Part shown: piece by piece, positions 52,938-60,258 of the stretch | How positions within the stretch are numbered: the first letter of the stretch is position 1 | How the letters are laid out: each line of letters starts with the position of its first letter | DNA from: an uncultured Prevotellaceae bacterium | GTDB lineage: Bacteria; Bacteroidota; Bacteroidia; Bacteroidales; Bacteroidaceae | Assembly: GCA_902778255.1 (NCBI GenBank) | Contig: CACYXD010000014.1 | Coordinates: 148,464 to 212,463 of the forward strand | Reading direction: 5' to 3' | DNA length: 64,000 bases | The notes under the pieces: model-generated | The model's database searches: none | The model's input: the letters and a program-made list of their open reading frames with translations, nothing else | Told to the model about the DNA's origin: nothing | Position numbers and translations under genes: made by a program

Positions 52938-54341
52938 TTATTGATAAAGGATTTGTGATTTCGGCCAGTTGACAAGGAACACCTTCTCCGTGGCACGCGT
53001 CAGGGCGGTATAAAGCCAATGAAAATAGTCGGGAGTGAGCATATCATCAGTCATATAGCCTTGATCGATATAGACATGCGCCCACTGACCACCCTGCGCT
53101 TTATGGCACGTAGCGGCATAGGCGAACTTGATTTGCAGGGCGTTATAGTATTTATCATCCTTGAGTTTCTTCAGCCGCTCGGATTTATAGGGCACATCCA
53201 TATAGTCTTCCATCACTTTCTGGAAGAGTTGCTCCTGCTGTTCGCGGGTAAGTGCAGGTGCCTCGGTAGTCAGGGTATCGAGCATGGTGATAGCCGTGAG
53301 CTCATAATCATCATAATCTGGGAAAGTCATTGTAACCTCGGCAAAGCGGAAGCCATAAAGCTCATGTACATTCCTGACACGCTGCACCACTGCGATATCG
53401 CCGTTGGCGATAAAGGTGATACTACCTTCTATGCCCTCACCTTTCACCCAGTAATAGTTATTCTTCACTATCATGATACGGTCACCACGACAGAGTTCGT
53501 CCTCACGGTCAAGCACGGTATTGCGAATGCCCTGATTATAGATATTCGCACGTTTATTCGAGCGTGTCACCACCAGCGTCTCATCCATACCTACCCTACT
53601 GAAACTCGTAGCCAGACTTTCTATGAGTTCGTCACCGGGTACACTGATGATATCCGAGAAGCCGTCAAAGCGGATCTTAGGCAAGTCACATCTTGCCTCA
53701 GTCATCATACATCTTACCTCAGTAGCGTTGTAAAGTATCCCGGAATCCCCAGCCTGACGCAACACCTCATTAAGATCTGCCTCATAGACCTTCATGCCAT
53801 AGCCGCGCAGCACGCCAGCCATCAGCGCAGGACTATCCTCCTCGCCAACAGGCGGGAGTTGGGCACCATCGCCAATGAGCAACAGACGACAGTTCTTGTA
53901 ATTATAGACGAAACGGACAAGATCGTCGAGAAGAGGTGTCTCGCCATTGGCTATCATCGAAGCCTCATCAACGATGAATAGCGTATCCTGAGCAGCGTTA
54001 AAGCCAAGACTGAAAGCAGTCAAGTCTGCTGCTGTCTTCTGTCGATAAATACGACGATGAATAGTGAATGCTGGCTGACTGGAATAATTGGAAAAGACCT
54101 TGGCAGCACGGCCTGTAGGTGCCATGAGCACCAATTTCTGTTTCAGGGCGAGCAATCCACGCACAATAGCCGAAGCCAGCGTTGTCTTACCAGTACCTGC
54201 CGATCCACGCAGTATCATCACCACCTGCTCGTCACGGTCGGTCATGAACGCGGCAAAGGTCTGCAAAGCGCGGTGTTGCTCGGCAGTAGGCACATGACCG
54301 AAACGGGTCTCAATCTGATAAACTAACTCGTCTTGAATCAT
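52938..54341 (-). CDS. RecD2-like superfamily 1 DNA helicase
   Basis: 467 residues. Walker A in LRGSAGTGKTTLASAIV (residues ~44-60), motif Ia MAPTGRAAKVF, Walker B LFIVDEASMI, motif III LLLIGDGAQLPPVGEED, and the C-terminal UvrD-like part with KFAYAATCHKAQGGQWAHVYID (motif V) and WLYTALTRATEKVFLVNW (motif VI). It lacks the long N-terminal region of full RecD2 and no RecB/RecC is near. Probably a 5'-3' DNA helicase in repair. The start at 54341 lies 8 nt after the promoter box (54350-54357), implying little or no leader. Confidence 0.88.
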   Translation of the reverse strand: MIQDELVYQIETRFGHVPTAEQHRALQTFAAFMTDRDEQVVMILRGSAGTGKTTLASAIVRGLLALKQKLVLMAPTGRAAKVFSNYSSQPAFTIHRRIYRQKTAADLTAFSLGFNAAQDTLFIVDEASMIANGETPLLDDLVRFVYNYKNCRLLLIGDGAQLPPVGEEDSPALMAGVLRGYGMKVYEADLNEVLRQAGDSGILYNATEVRCMMTEARCDLPKIRFDGFSDIISVPGDELIESLATSFSRVGMDETLVVTRSNKRANIYNQGIRNTVLDREDELCRGDRIMIVKNNYYWVKGEGIEGSITFIANGDIAVVQRVRNVHELYGFRFAEVTMTFPDYDDYELTAITMLDTLTTEAPALTREQQEQLFQKVMEDYMDVPYKSERLKKLKDDKYYNALQIKFAYAATCHKAQGGQWAHVYIDQGYMTDDMLTPDYFHWLYTALTRATEKVFLVNWPKSQILYQ

Positions 54342-54349
54342 ATAATATG

Positions 54350-54357
54350 CAAAGGTA
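54350..54357 (-). promoter_or_regulatory. -7 box for the RecD-like helicase
   Basis: TACCTTTG on the minus strand; its last base is 9 nt from the ATG. Confidence 0.7.
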
Positions 54358-54364
54358 AGAAAAA

Positions 54365-54399
54365 AATTAAGAATTAAGAATTAAGAATTAAGAATTATT
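54365..54399. repeat. 7-bp tandem repeat between divergent promoters
   Basis: Four identical aattaag units and one variant, between the helicase promoter and the DUF3822 promoter box; it occupies the place of the upstream promoter elements. Confidence 0.9.
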
Positions 54400-54403
54400 T
54401 TTG

Positions 54404-54411
54404 TAATTTTG
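54404..54411 (+). promoter_or_regulatory. -7 box for DUF3822-rsmD
   Basis: TAATTTTG, 20 nt before the ATG at 54432. Confidence 0.7.
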
Positions 54412-54431
54412 CAGCAAAATTAGAAAAACAG

Positions 54432-55235
54432 ATGCCAGAAATAAGTAATACGAAGCAACGCCTTACCATCCGCATTGGACGCGGCACACTGTCTTTCTCG
54501 CAACCTGCAAACGACGGAACGGATGTCATGTTCGAACCATACGTCGTAAAAAGCGGTGTGTCGATGGCTGCCAACCTGCGAGAAGCTTTTAAGACGAGCG
54601 AGTTGCTGATGACACCACAGAAACGCGTCAGGGTTGTGATTGACTCTGATGTACTGATGGTGCCGGTAGAGACTTTCAACGAAGAACAGATGGAGACGCT
54701 CTATTTCCATGCATACCCCAACAACGAGCAGTTAGCCGTCTATTACAACGTATTGCCCGACCTAAACTGCGTGGCTGTGTTTGGTATGAACAAGGATCTG
54801 CGACTAGTCATTGACGACCATTTTCAGGACATCAGCATCGTGACGGCTATGTCGGCCGTATGGCGTCATCTGCATCAGCGCAGCTTTACTGGTAATAGAA
54901 ACAAACTGTTTGGTTACTTCCACGAGAAACGCTTGGAGATATTCAGTTTCCAGCAGAACAGGTTCAAGTTCTGTAATGCGTTTGATGCCAGTCGTGCCCA
55001 TGATTCCCTCTATTTCCTACTCTACGTCTGGAAACAGTTGCAACTGGAGTCTGAACACGACGAACTGCATATCGTTGGCGACATTCCAGAACAGGAATGG
55101 TTGGTCAACGAACTGAAACGATTCTTGAAGAACGCCTATGTCATCAATCCCACGGCCGACTTCAACCGCCATCCCGTAACAGGAATCAAGTCGATGCCCT
55201 ACGATCTGCAAACGCTGTATATTAAGGGAAGATGA
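54432..55235 (+). CDS. DUF3822 family protein
   Basis: 267 residues, no signal peptide or membrane segment. It fits the DUF3822 family of Bacteroidetes, whose fold is thought to be actin/PilM-like: IGRGTLSFSQPA near the N-terminus, LREAFKTSELLM, VRVVIDSDVLMVP, and the second half FGYFHEKRLEIFSFQQNRFKFCNAFDA. Conserved position directly before rsmD in this lineage. Overlaps rsmD by 4 bp. Function unknown. Confidence 0.75.
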   Translation: MPEISNTKQRLTIRIGRGTLSFSQPANDGTDVMFEPYVVKSGVSMAANLREAFKTSELLMTPQKRVRVVIDSDVLMVPVETFNEEQMETLYFHAYPNNEQLAVYYNVLPDLNCVAVFGMNKDLRLVIDDHFQDISIVTAMSAVWRHLHQRSFTGNRNKLFGYFHEKRLEIFSFQQNRFKFCNAFDASRAHDSLYFLLYVWKQLQLESEHDELHIVGDIPEQEWLVNELKRFLKNAYVINPTADFNRHPVTGIKSMPYDLQTLYIKGR

Positions 55236-55762
55236 GAATTATTACTGGGAAATATAAAGGGAGACATTTCGAGATACCACGCTCATTCAAGGCGCGGCCA
55301 ACAACTGACTTCGCCAAGGAGAACATCTTCAACGTACTGATTCAGTATGTTGACTTGGAAGAAGCTACGGCTTTGGATCTTTTCTCTGGCACAGGCAGCA
55401 TCACGCTGGAACTGCTGTCAAGAGGCTGTAGTCAAGTGATTAGTGTTGAGATGGATAGAGACCATCACCGTTTTATCTGCGAATGCCTGAAGAAACTTGA
55501 CACACAAGCCTGCATCCCCCTTCGTGCCGATGTCTTCCGTTTCATGAAGAGCTGCCACCAGCAGTTCGACTTTATCTTTGCCGACCCACCCTACGCACTG
55601 AAAGAGATTCCTACGATTCCCGACCTTATATTTGGAAAGGAACTACTGAAGGAAGGTGGACTTTTTATTCTGGAGCACGGCAAAGATCATGACTTCTCAC
55701 AACATCCACACTTCGTGGAGCACAGAAGTTACGGCAGCGTGAATTTCTCGCTATTCAGATAA
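55232..55762 (+). CDS. rsmD: 16S rRNA (guanine966-N2)-methyltransferase
   Basis: 176 residues, class I SAM methyltransferase. MRIITGKYKGRHFEIPRS and ARPTTDFAKENIFNVL are the RsmD signature start. LDLFSGTGSITLELLSRG is the SAM-binding motif I; FIFADPPYAL is the catalytic DPPY. Coupled to the DUF3822 gene. Confidence 0.95.
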   Translation: MRIITGKYKGRHFEIPRSFKARPTTDFAKENIFNVLIQYVDLEEATALDLFSGTGSITLELLSRGCSQVISVEMDRDHHRFICECLKKLDTQACIPLRADVFRFMKSCHQQFDFIFADPPYALKEIPTIPDLIFGKELLKEGGLFILEHGKDHDFSQHPHFVEHRSYGSVNFSLFR

Positions 55763-55772
55763 TCATTCAAAC

Positions 55773-57194
55773 TTATAGCAAGGGCGACAGCAAACGCATC
55801 ACGGACTCACCCAGACGAGTGAAGAAGCGTGGACGAATGCGTTTAGGCAAACTGGCCAAAGGTGTTGACAACTCTGCGTCACGCAAGAACACGTGTTGCA
55901 TCTGCAGAGCCACCGTTTCGTCATAAACAAAGGTGTTTGCCTCGAAGTTATTCAGGAACGAGCGGAAATCCAGATTCGTGGAACCGCACGTACAGATAGC
56001 ATTGTCGCACACCAGCATCTTGGCATGTAGGAAACGTGGCTCGTAAAGCAAGACCTGGATACCCGCCTCCTGCGCCTCACGCAAATAGCTGCGGCTCCCC
56101 CACTCCACAAACCAGCCATCGGTCTTACGAGGTACCATCACCCTAACGTCAACACCTGATGCCACAGCAGTCTTCAAAGCAAAGAAAACCGTCTCTGTAG
56201 GCAGGAAATACGGTGACTGGATATACACATAGCGCTTAGCCGACAAGATGATACGCACATAGCCCTGCATAATCTCCGGATAAGGAGCCAAGGGTGCTGA
56301 TGTTACTGTTTGCAGAAGTCCGCCTACCGTTTGCTCGTCCTCAAACTTCGGATAATATTTTTTATCACTCAACTGAGTACGGTCAACGAAATACCAGTCT
56401 ATCAAGAAAGCACGCTGTAACGAATAGACGCCACTCCCCTCAATACGCAGCATTGTATCACGCCAACCACGCTGATGTCGCCCCTTCACGTATCGCAAGG
56501 CAAAATTCATGCCACCGATATAGCCCACTCTACCATCGACAATAAACAATTTCCGATGGTTACGATAGTTCATCTTACGGGCAAAGGTAGGATAGCGCAC
56601 AGGCATAAAGGGTTCCACCTCAATACCCTCGATTCGCATCCTTTCAAAAAAACGCGACTTCACGCTCCAACACCCCACATCATCATAGAGCACACGCACC
56701 TCTACCCCCTCGCGAGCCTTGGCAATCAAAGCATCGGAAATGAGTCGTCCCAACGCATCGTCCTCAAAGATATAGACATCAATGTGGATATGGTCGCGAG
56801 CGGAGGCTATATCATGCAATAAGGCAGGGAAGAACTCATAGCCATCAGTCAATATCTCCACCTTATTATTATTAAAGGGAAGTGAAAAGCTCTGGTTTAC
56901 GAAAAGGTCGATAACAGGACGGCTACCCTCTGGCAATTGTAAATCGCTTTGCTCGATGAAGCCAGACATCGAACGGCGTGTCAATTGATCCAAAGAGCGC
57001 TGACTCACCATCCGCTCACGCCGTGTGTTGACACCAAAGAAGATATAGGCGATGATGCCAGCCACAGGCAGGAACCAAATCACCATAATCCAAGCCATCG
57101 TCTTAGCAGGCTGACGATTATCCATCACCACATGCAAGATAGCCGCGATGACAATCACCTGATAGATGATAATGACGATGGTCTGCCAAGACAT
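55773..57194 (-). CDS. cls: Cardiolipin synthase
   Basis: 473 residues, phospholipase D superfamily; condenses two phosphatidylglycerols to cardiolipin at the inner membrane. Two N-terminal transmembrane helices (about 4-24 and 34-53), then two HKD motifs: HRKLFIVDGRVGYIGGMN (about residue 210) and HAKMLVCDNAICTCGSTNLD (about residue 390). Both His-Lys-Asp sets are intact. DVYIFEDDALG and WRDTMLRIEG also fit. Stop 10 bp from the convergent rsmD stop. Confidence 0.94.
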   Translation of the reverse strand: MSWQTIVIIIYQVIVIAAILHVVMDNRQPAKTMAWIMVIWFLPVAGIIAYIFFGVNTRRERMVSQRSLDQLTRRSMSGFIEQSDLQLPEGSRPVIDLFVNQSFSLPFNNNKVEILTDGYEFFPALLHDIASARDHIHIDVYIFEDDALGRLISDALIAKAREGVEVRVLYDDVGCWSVKSRFFERMRIEGIEVEPFMPVRYPTFARKMNYRNHRKLFIVDGRVGYIGGMNFALRYVKGRHQRGWRDTMLRIEGSGVYSLQRAFLIDWYFVDRTQLSDKKYYPKFEDEQTVGGLLQTVTSAPLAPYPEIMQGYVRIILSAKRYVYIQSPYFLPTETVFFALKTAVASGVDVRVMVPRKTDGWFVEWGSRSYLREAQEAGIQVLLYEPRFLHAKMLVCDNAICTCGSTNLDFRSFLNNFEANTFVYDETVALQMQHVFLRDAELSTPLASLPKRIRPRFFTRLGESVMRLLSPLL

Positions 57195-57226
57195 TTTTCT
57201 TTAATCTTTACACTCCTGAGCGAAGC

Positions 57227-57261
57227 GAATTTAATGTTTAATCTTTAATGTTTAATATCAC
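57227..57261. repeat. 7-bp-period repeat between queE and cls
   Basis: Five units of consensus atsttta; it reaches into the queE stop codon. Confidence 0.75.
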
Positions 57262-57866
57262 TCTATATCGATGAGCTTATGTGTCTGTAAAGAGAGTCGC
57301 CATTGAGGATGCTGTTTGATATACTCCACGCAGGCCTGAGTAATCGCCTTATTACGTTCTGGGTCGCCCGTATCGCAGGGCTGGAGATAGAGCAATGGCG
57401 AAGGGTGAAGGGTGTGAAGAGAGGATAGGTTTTCTGCTGTATGCTCATCGAACACCACTTTTATTTCATCAGGTACCCTCTTTCCACCATCCACTTTCCA
57501 CTGTCCACTTTCTTTCGGCGACACCGTGAGCCAGTCGAGGTTCTTGGGAGCAGGACGCGTGCCGTTGCTCTCCATCGCCACCTCATAGCCATGCTGATGC
57601 AGGAAGTCAACGAAAGTTTCATCCACCTGCAACGTAGGTTCGCCGCCTGTCAAGACTAGAAGAGGACTGAGGTCGGAAGTCTGAGGTCGGAGCGCCTCAA
57701 CCTCTGCCAAGATTTCCTCATTGCTCATCTCACGATAAGACTCGAACTCGGTATCACAAAACGAGCAACGCAGGTTACAGCCCGCAAAACGGATAAACAC
57801 CGCTGCGCGTCCTGTGTTACGCCCCTCGCCTTGCAACGAGTAAAAGATATTGTTAATCCTCTTCAT
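57258..57866 (-). CDS. queE: 7-carboxy-7-deazaguanine synthase with repeat-encoded segments
   Basis: Radical SAM enzyme that contracts 6-carboxytetrahydropterin to CDG in queuosine/preQ0 synthesis. 202 residues. FYSLQGEGRNTGRAAVFIRF start and the cluster motif CNLRCSFCDTEF (Cys in CxxxCxxC) are intact; LVLTGGEPTLQ and ESNGTR follow. Three separate segments coincide with 7-bp repeats: LRPQTSDLSP (~residues 59-68), ESGQWKVDGGKR (~118-129) and SSLHTLHPSPLL (~147-158). The domain order is unchanged, so the inserts are tolerated. The gene starts 14 bp inside queD. Confidence 0.93.
   Translation of the reverse strand: MKRINNIFYSLQGEGRNTGRAAVFIRFAGCNLRCSFCDTEFESYREMSNEEILAEVEALRPQTSDLSPLLVLTGGEPTLQVDETFVDFLHQHGYEVAMESNGTRPAPKNLDWLTVSPKESGQWKVDGGKRVPDEIKVVFDEHTAENLSSLHTLHPSPLLYLQPCDTGDPERNKAITQACVEYIKQHPQWRLSLQTHKLIDIE
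57398..57425. repeat. 7-bp-period repeat inside queE (first)
   Basis: Three to four units of consensus gtgaagg, in frame. Confidence 0.65.
57480..57514. repeat. 7-bp-period repeat inside queE (second)
   Basis: Five units of consensus ctttcca in phase, in frame. Confidence 0.85.
57665..57692. repeat. 7-bp-period repeat inside queE (third)
   Basis: Four units alternating gtctgag and gtcggag, in frame. Confidence 0.8.
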
Positions 57867-58185
57867 AGGCAGCTAAGTTGCCCTCACTCTCCTGCACCTC
57901 GGCCCGATAGCAGGTAGGAATCTGCTCTACACACCAGCGGGCGATATTCTCCGCCGTAGGGTTGAAAGGCAGTACGTCGTTCAGGTTCTGATGGTCCAGT
58001 TTTCCCTTGATCTTACGCTTAATCTCCGTAAAATCGACCACCATACCATTCTGGTTTAACTCCTTAGCACGACAGAAAAGGGTAATAACCCAGTTATGTC
58101 CATGCAGATTTGAACACTTGCTCTCATAGTCCAGCACCAAGTGATGGCTGGCTGACACTTCTAATTTTTTCTGAATGTAATACAT
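57853..58185 (-). CDS. queD: 6-carboxy-5,6,7,8-tetrahydropterin synthase
   Basis: Makes 6-carboxytetrahydropterin from dihydroneopterin triphosphate, the step before QueE. 110 residues. Zn ligands are visible: HHL near residue 15, and the NLHGHNW pair at about 27-33. CVEQIPTCYRAEVQESE supplies the conserved Glu. Upstream neighbour dnaG ends 8 bp before; queD-queE are coupled by a 14-bp overlap. Confidence 0.94.
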   Translation of the reverse strand: MYYIQKKLEVSASHHLVLDYESKCSNLHGHNWVITLFCRAKELNQNGMVVDFTEIKRKIKGKLDHQNLNDVLPFNPTAENIARWCVEQIPTCYRAEVQESEGNLAAYEED

Positions 58186-58193
58186 AATTCGTT

Positions 58194-60236
58194 TTAGACA
58201 ACAAGCTCGGTACCCAGGCGCTTGGCCAGTATATCACGAAGCTCTTTGGTATCCTTATGTTCTTTTAATAATTGCATCATGCGCTCACGGTCGCTGCCTA
58301 CTTGCAACAACTCACGCTGAATATCTTTTAATTTTTGTTCTACAATACCGAAACGATAGTCCATCACCAAATGAAGCACGCGCTGACGCACACGGTCAAC
58401 AAGGTTCTGATGGCGTTTCTCCTCATCCTCCTCGTCTTTGTCTATTTCAAAACGTCCACCCAACTGATGGCGGTCGATGGCTAAACGGGTAGCCAACTGA
58501 CTGACCTGCATATCGGGATGACCACAAAAATAGGTCTCAGCCTTGAATCCCGATTCCCCCTGATGGGCCACAGCCTCAGCCAGAATCTGCCTGTACAGGG
58601 GAGTCGTCATCTGCAAACCGTCGGCCGACAGGTCATAGTTAATATATTGCGACACCGACAGCGACACCTTCTGTCCGTCGTCGGTCTCTACATCGCTGAA
58701 GATGATCTCCTCGCCATGACGTACCACCTCACGGATGAGCAGTTCCTCGATAGGAGACTCTCCCCCTGCCCCTCCCTGCAGAGGGAGGGGAGTAGATAGA
58801 CCTTGTCCTTGAGTCTGTCCCTCATTTTGCCCTTGAGTGTTACCACTCCCCTCTCCACTCGGAGAGGGGCTGGGGGTGAGTCTGTCGGTGCTGAGTCTAC
58901 CTCTAATATACTTATTCATCTCGGCAATAAGGGTCTGCTCCTTCATGTTAACACGATGGGCAAAGTCCGAGATATAGGTGGAGCGAAGAATCTGATCGGG
59001 AATCACGGAGATACTCTTCACAATACCGCCAATAGCCTCAGAGCGTTTCACAGGGTCTGTGACGTTCTCAACGGTGAGTCGGCTCTTGAAGGTGATGAAG
59101 TCGGTCTGATTCTCCTCGATATAGCGCTTCAGTTCTTCCGTGGAGTGCTTACGGGCAAACGAGTCGGGGTCGTCACCGTCAGGCAGCAGTAGCACCTTGA
59201 TGTTCATACCGTCTTCCAAGAGCATATCCGTGCCTCGCATAGCCGCATGGATACCAGCCTCGTCACCGTCATAGAGCAACGTGATATTATTGGTGAAGCG
59301 GTGCAGCATATGGATCTGGTAGGTTGATAGTGCCGTACCACTGTTGGCCACCACGTTCTCAATACCTGCCTGATGCATGGCAATAACGTCGGTATAGCCC
59401 TCCACCATGAACACGCGGTCTTCCTTCACAATGGCCTTCTTGGCCTGATAGATGCCATAGAGCTCGCGCTCCTTGTGGTAGATATCCGAGTCGGGCGAGT
59501 TGACATACTTCTGTGCCACGCCCTTCGTCCTGCTGTCCAACACACGTCCGCCAAAGGCCACCACCTTGCCGCTAACATTGAACCAAGGGAAGATGGCGCG
59601 ACCTGCATAGCGGTCTATCAATTGTCCTCTATCTCCTTCTAACTCCTTATTATCTCCTTCTAACTTCCTCTCGAAACACAGCCCCGTCTTCACCAGAAAC
59701 TCAGGCTTATAGCCCTTGGCCTTGGAGGCCTGAGCCAGAGCGTCACGCTTCTGAGGCGCATAGCCCAACTGGAACTTCTCTATGATATCATCACGGATGC
59801 CACGACTGCGGAAATACTGTTTGCCAATGGCAATGCCATCAGGATCGTTCTTCAGAATATCATGGAACCAGTCCTTCGCCCATTCGTTGACAATGAACAT
59901 CGACTCGCGCTCGCTCTGTGCCTCACGCTCCTCGTCGGTCATCTCCTTCTCAACGATCTCGATGTTGTATTTCTTAGCCAACCAGCGCAGGGCCTCAGGA
60001 TAGGTAATCTGCTCATGTTCCATCAGGAAGTTGGCAGGCGTACCACCCTTACCGCACACAAAGCAATGACAGATGTTTTTTGACGGCGACACCATGAACG
60101 ACGGATTACGGTCGTCGTGGAAAGGGCACAAGCCTTTGTAGTTCACGCCACTCTTCTTGAGTGTCACGAACTCTCCCACCACGTCAACGATACGTGCTGC
60201 GTCTATGATTTTATCTACTGTCGCCCTGTCAATCAT
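58194..60236 (-). CDS. dnaG: DNA primase with a composite repeat insert
   Basis: Makes RNA primers for the replisome. 680 residues. The N-terminal CHC2 zinc finger is CPFHDDRNPSFMV...HCFVCGKGG (about residues 37-65). The catalytic core has FGGRVLDSRTKGV and Toprim motifs VEGYTDVIAMHQAG and YDGDEAGIHAAMRG. The C-terminal DnaB-binding region runs from about residue 490. Between core and C-terminal region (about residues 452-495) is a Gly/Gln/Pro/Ser-rich stretch made by two inverted GC-rich palindromic elements and a Gln/Gly-rich spacer. A smaller LEGD repeat (about 195-210) comes from a 21-bp direct repeat. Essential motifs are intact. Confidence 0.96.
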   Translation of the reverse strand: MIDRATVDKIIDAARIVDVVGEFVTLKKSGVNYKGLCPFHDDRNPSFMVSPSKNICHCFVCGKGGTPANFLMEHEQITYPEALRWLAKKYNIEIVEKEMTDEEREAQSERESMFIVNEWAKDWFHDILKNDPDGIAIGKQYFRSRGIRDDIIEKFQLGYAPQKRDALAQASKAKGYKPEFLVKTGLCFERKLEGDNKELEGDRGQLIDRYAGRAIFPWFNVSGKVVAFGGRVLDSRTKGVAQKYVNSPDSDIYHKERELYGIYQAKKAIVKEDRVFMVEGYTDVIAMHQAGIENVVANSGTALSTYQIHMLHRFTNNITLLYDGDEAGIHAAMRGTDMLLEDGMNIKVLLLPDGDDPDSFARKHSTEELKRYIEENQTDFITFKSRLTVENVTDPVKRSEAIGGIVKSISVIPDQILRSTYISDFAHRVNMKEQTLIAEMNKYIRGRLSTDRLTPSPSPSGEGSGNTQGQNEGQTQGQGLSTPLPLQGGAGGESPIEELLIREVVRHGEEIIFSDVETDDGQKVSLSVSQYINYDLSADGLQMTTPLYRQILAEAVAHQGESGFKAETYFCGHPDMQVSQLATRLAIDRHQLGGRFEIDKDEEDEEKRHQNLVDRVRQRVLHLVMDYRFGIVEQKLKDIQRELLQVGSDRERMMQLLKEHKDTKELRDILAKRLGTELVV
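58758..58795. repeat. GC-rich palindromic element, copy 1 in dnaG
   Basis: 38 bp, C-rich arm then G-rich arm (stem cccctccct/agggagggg). Same orientation on the plus strand as the lpxB copy. Confidence 0.85.
58844..58880. repeat. GC-rich palindromic element, copy 2 in dnaG, inverted
   Basis: 37 bp, reverse complement orientation relative to copy 1 (stem cccctctcc/ggagagggg, loop actc), 48 bp away. Confidence 0.85.
59626..59668. repeat. 21-bp direct repeat inside dnaG, 7-bp phase
   Basis: ctccttctaact occurs twice, 21 bp apart (3 x 7), with related sequence between. It encodes the repeated Leu-Glu-Gly-Asp. Confidence 0.75.
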
Positions 60237-60258
60237 TGCTTTATTTATAAACTGACCA

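Noticed and set aside
53019-53981. 320-codon plus-strand frame opposite the RecD-like helicase
   Set aside because: No start signal or family motif; the minus-strand helicase has all its motifs across the same DNA.
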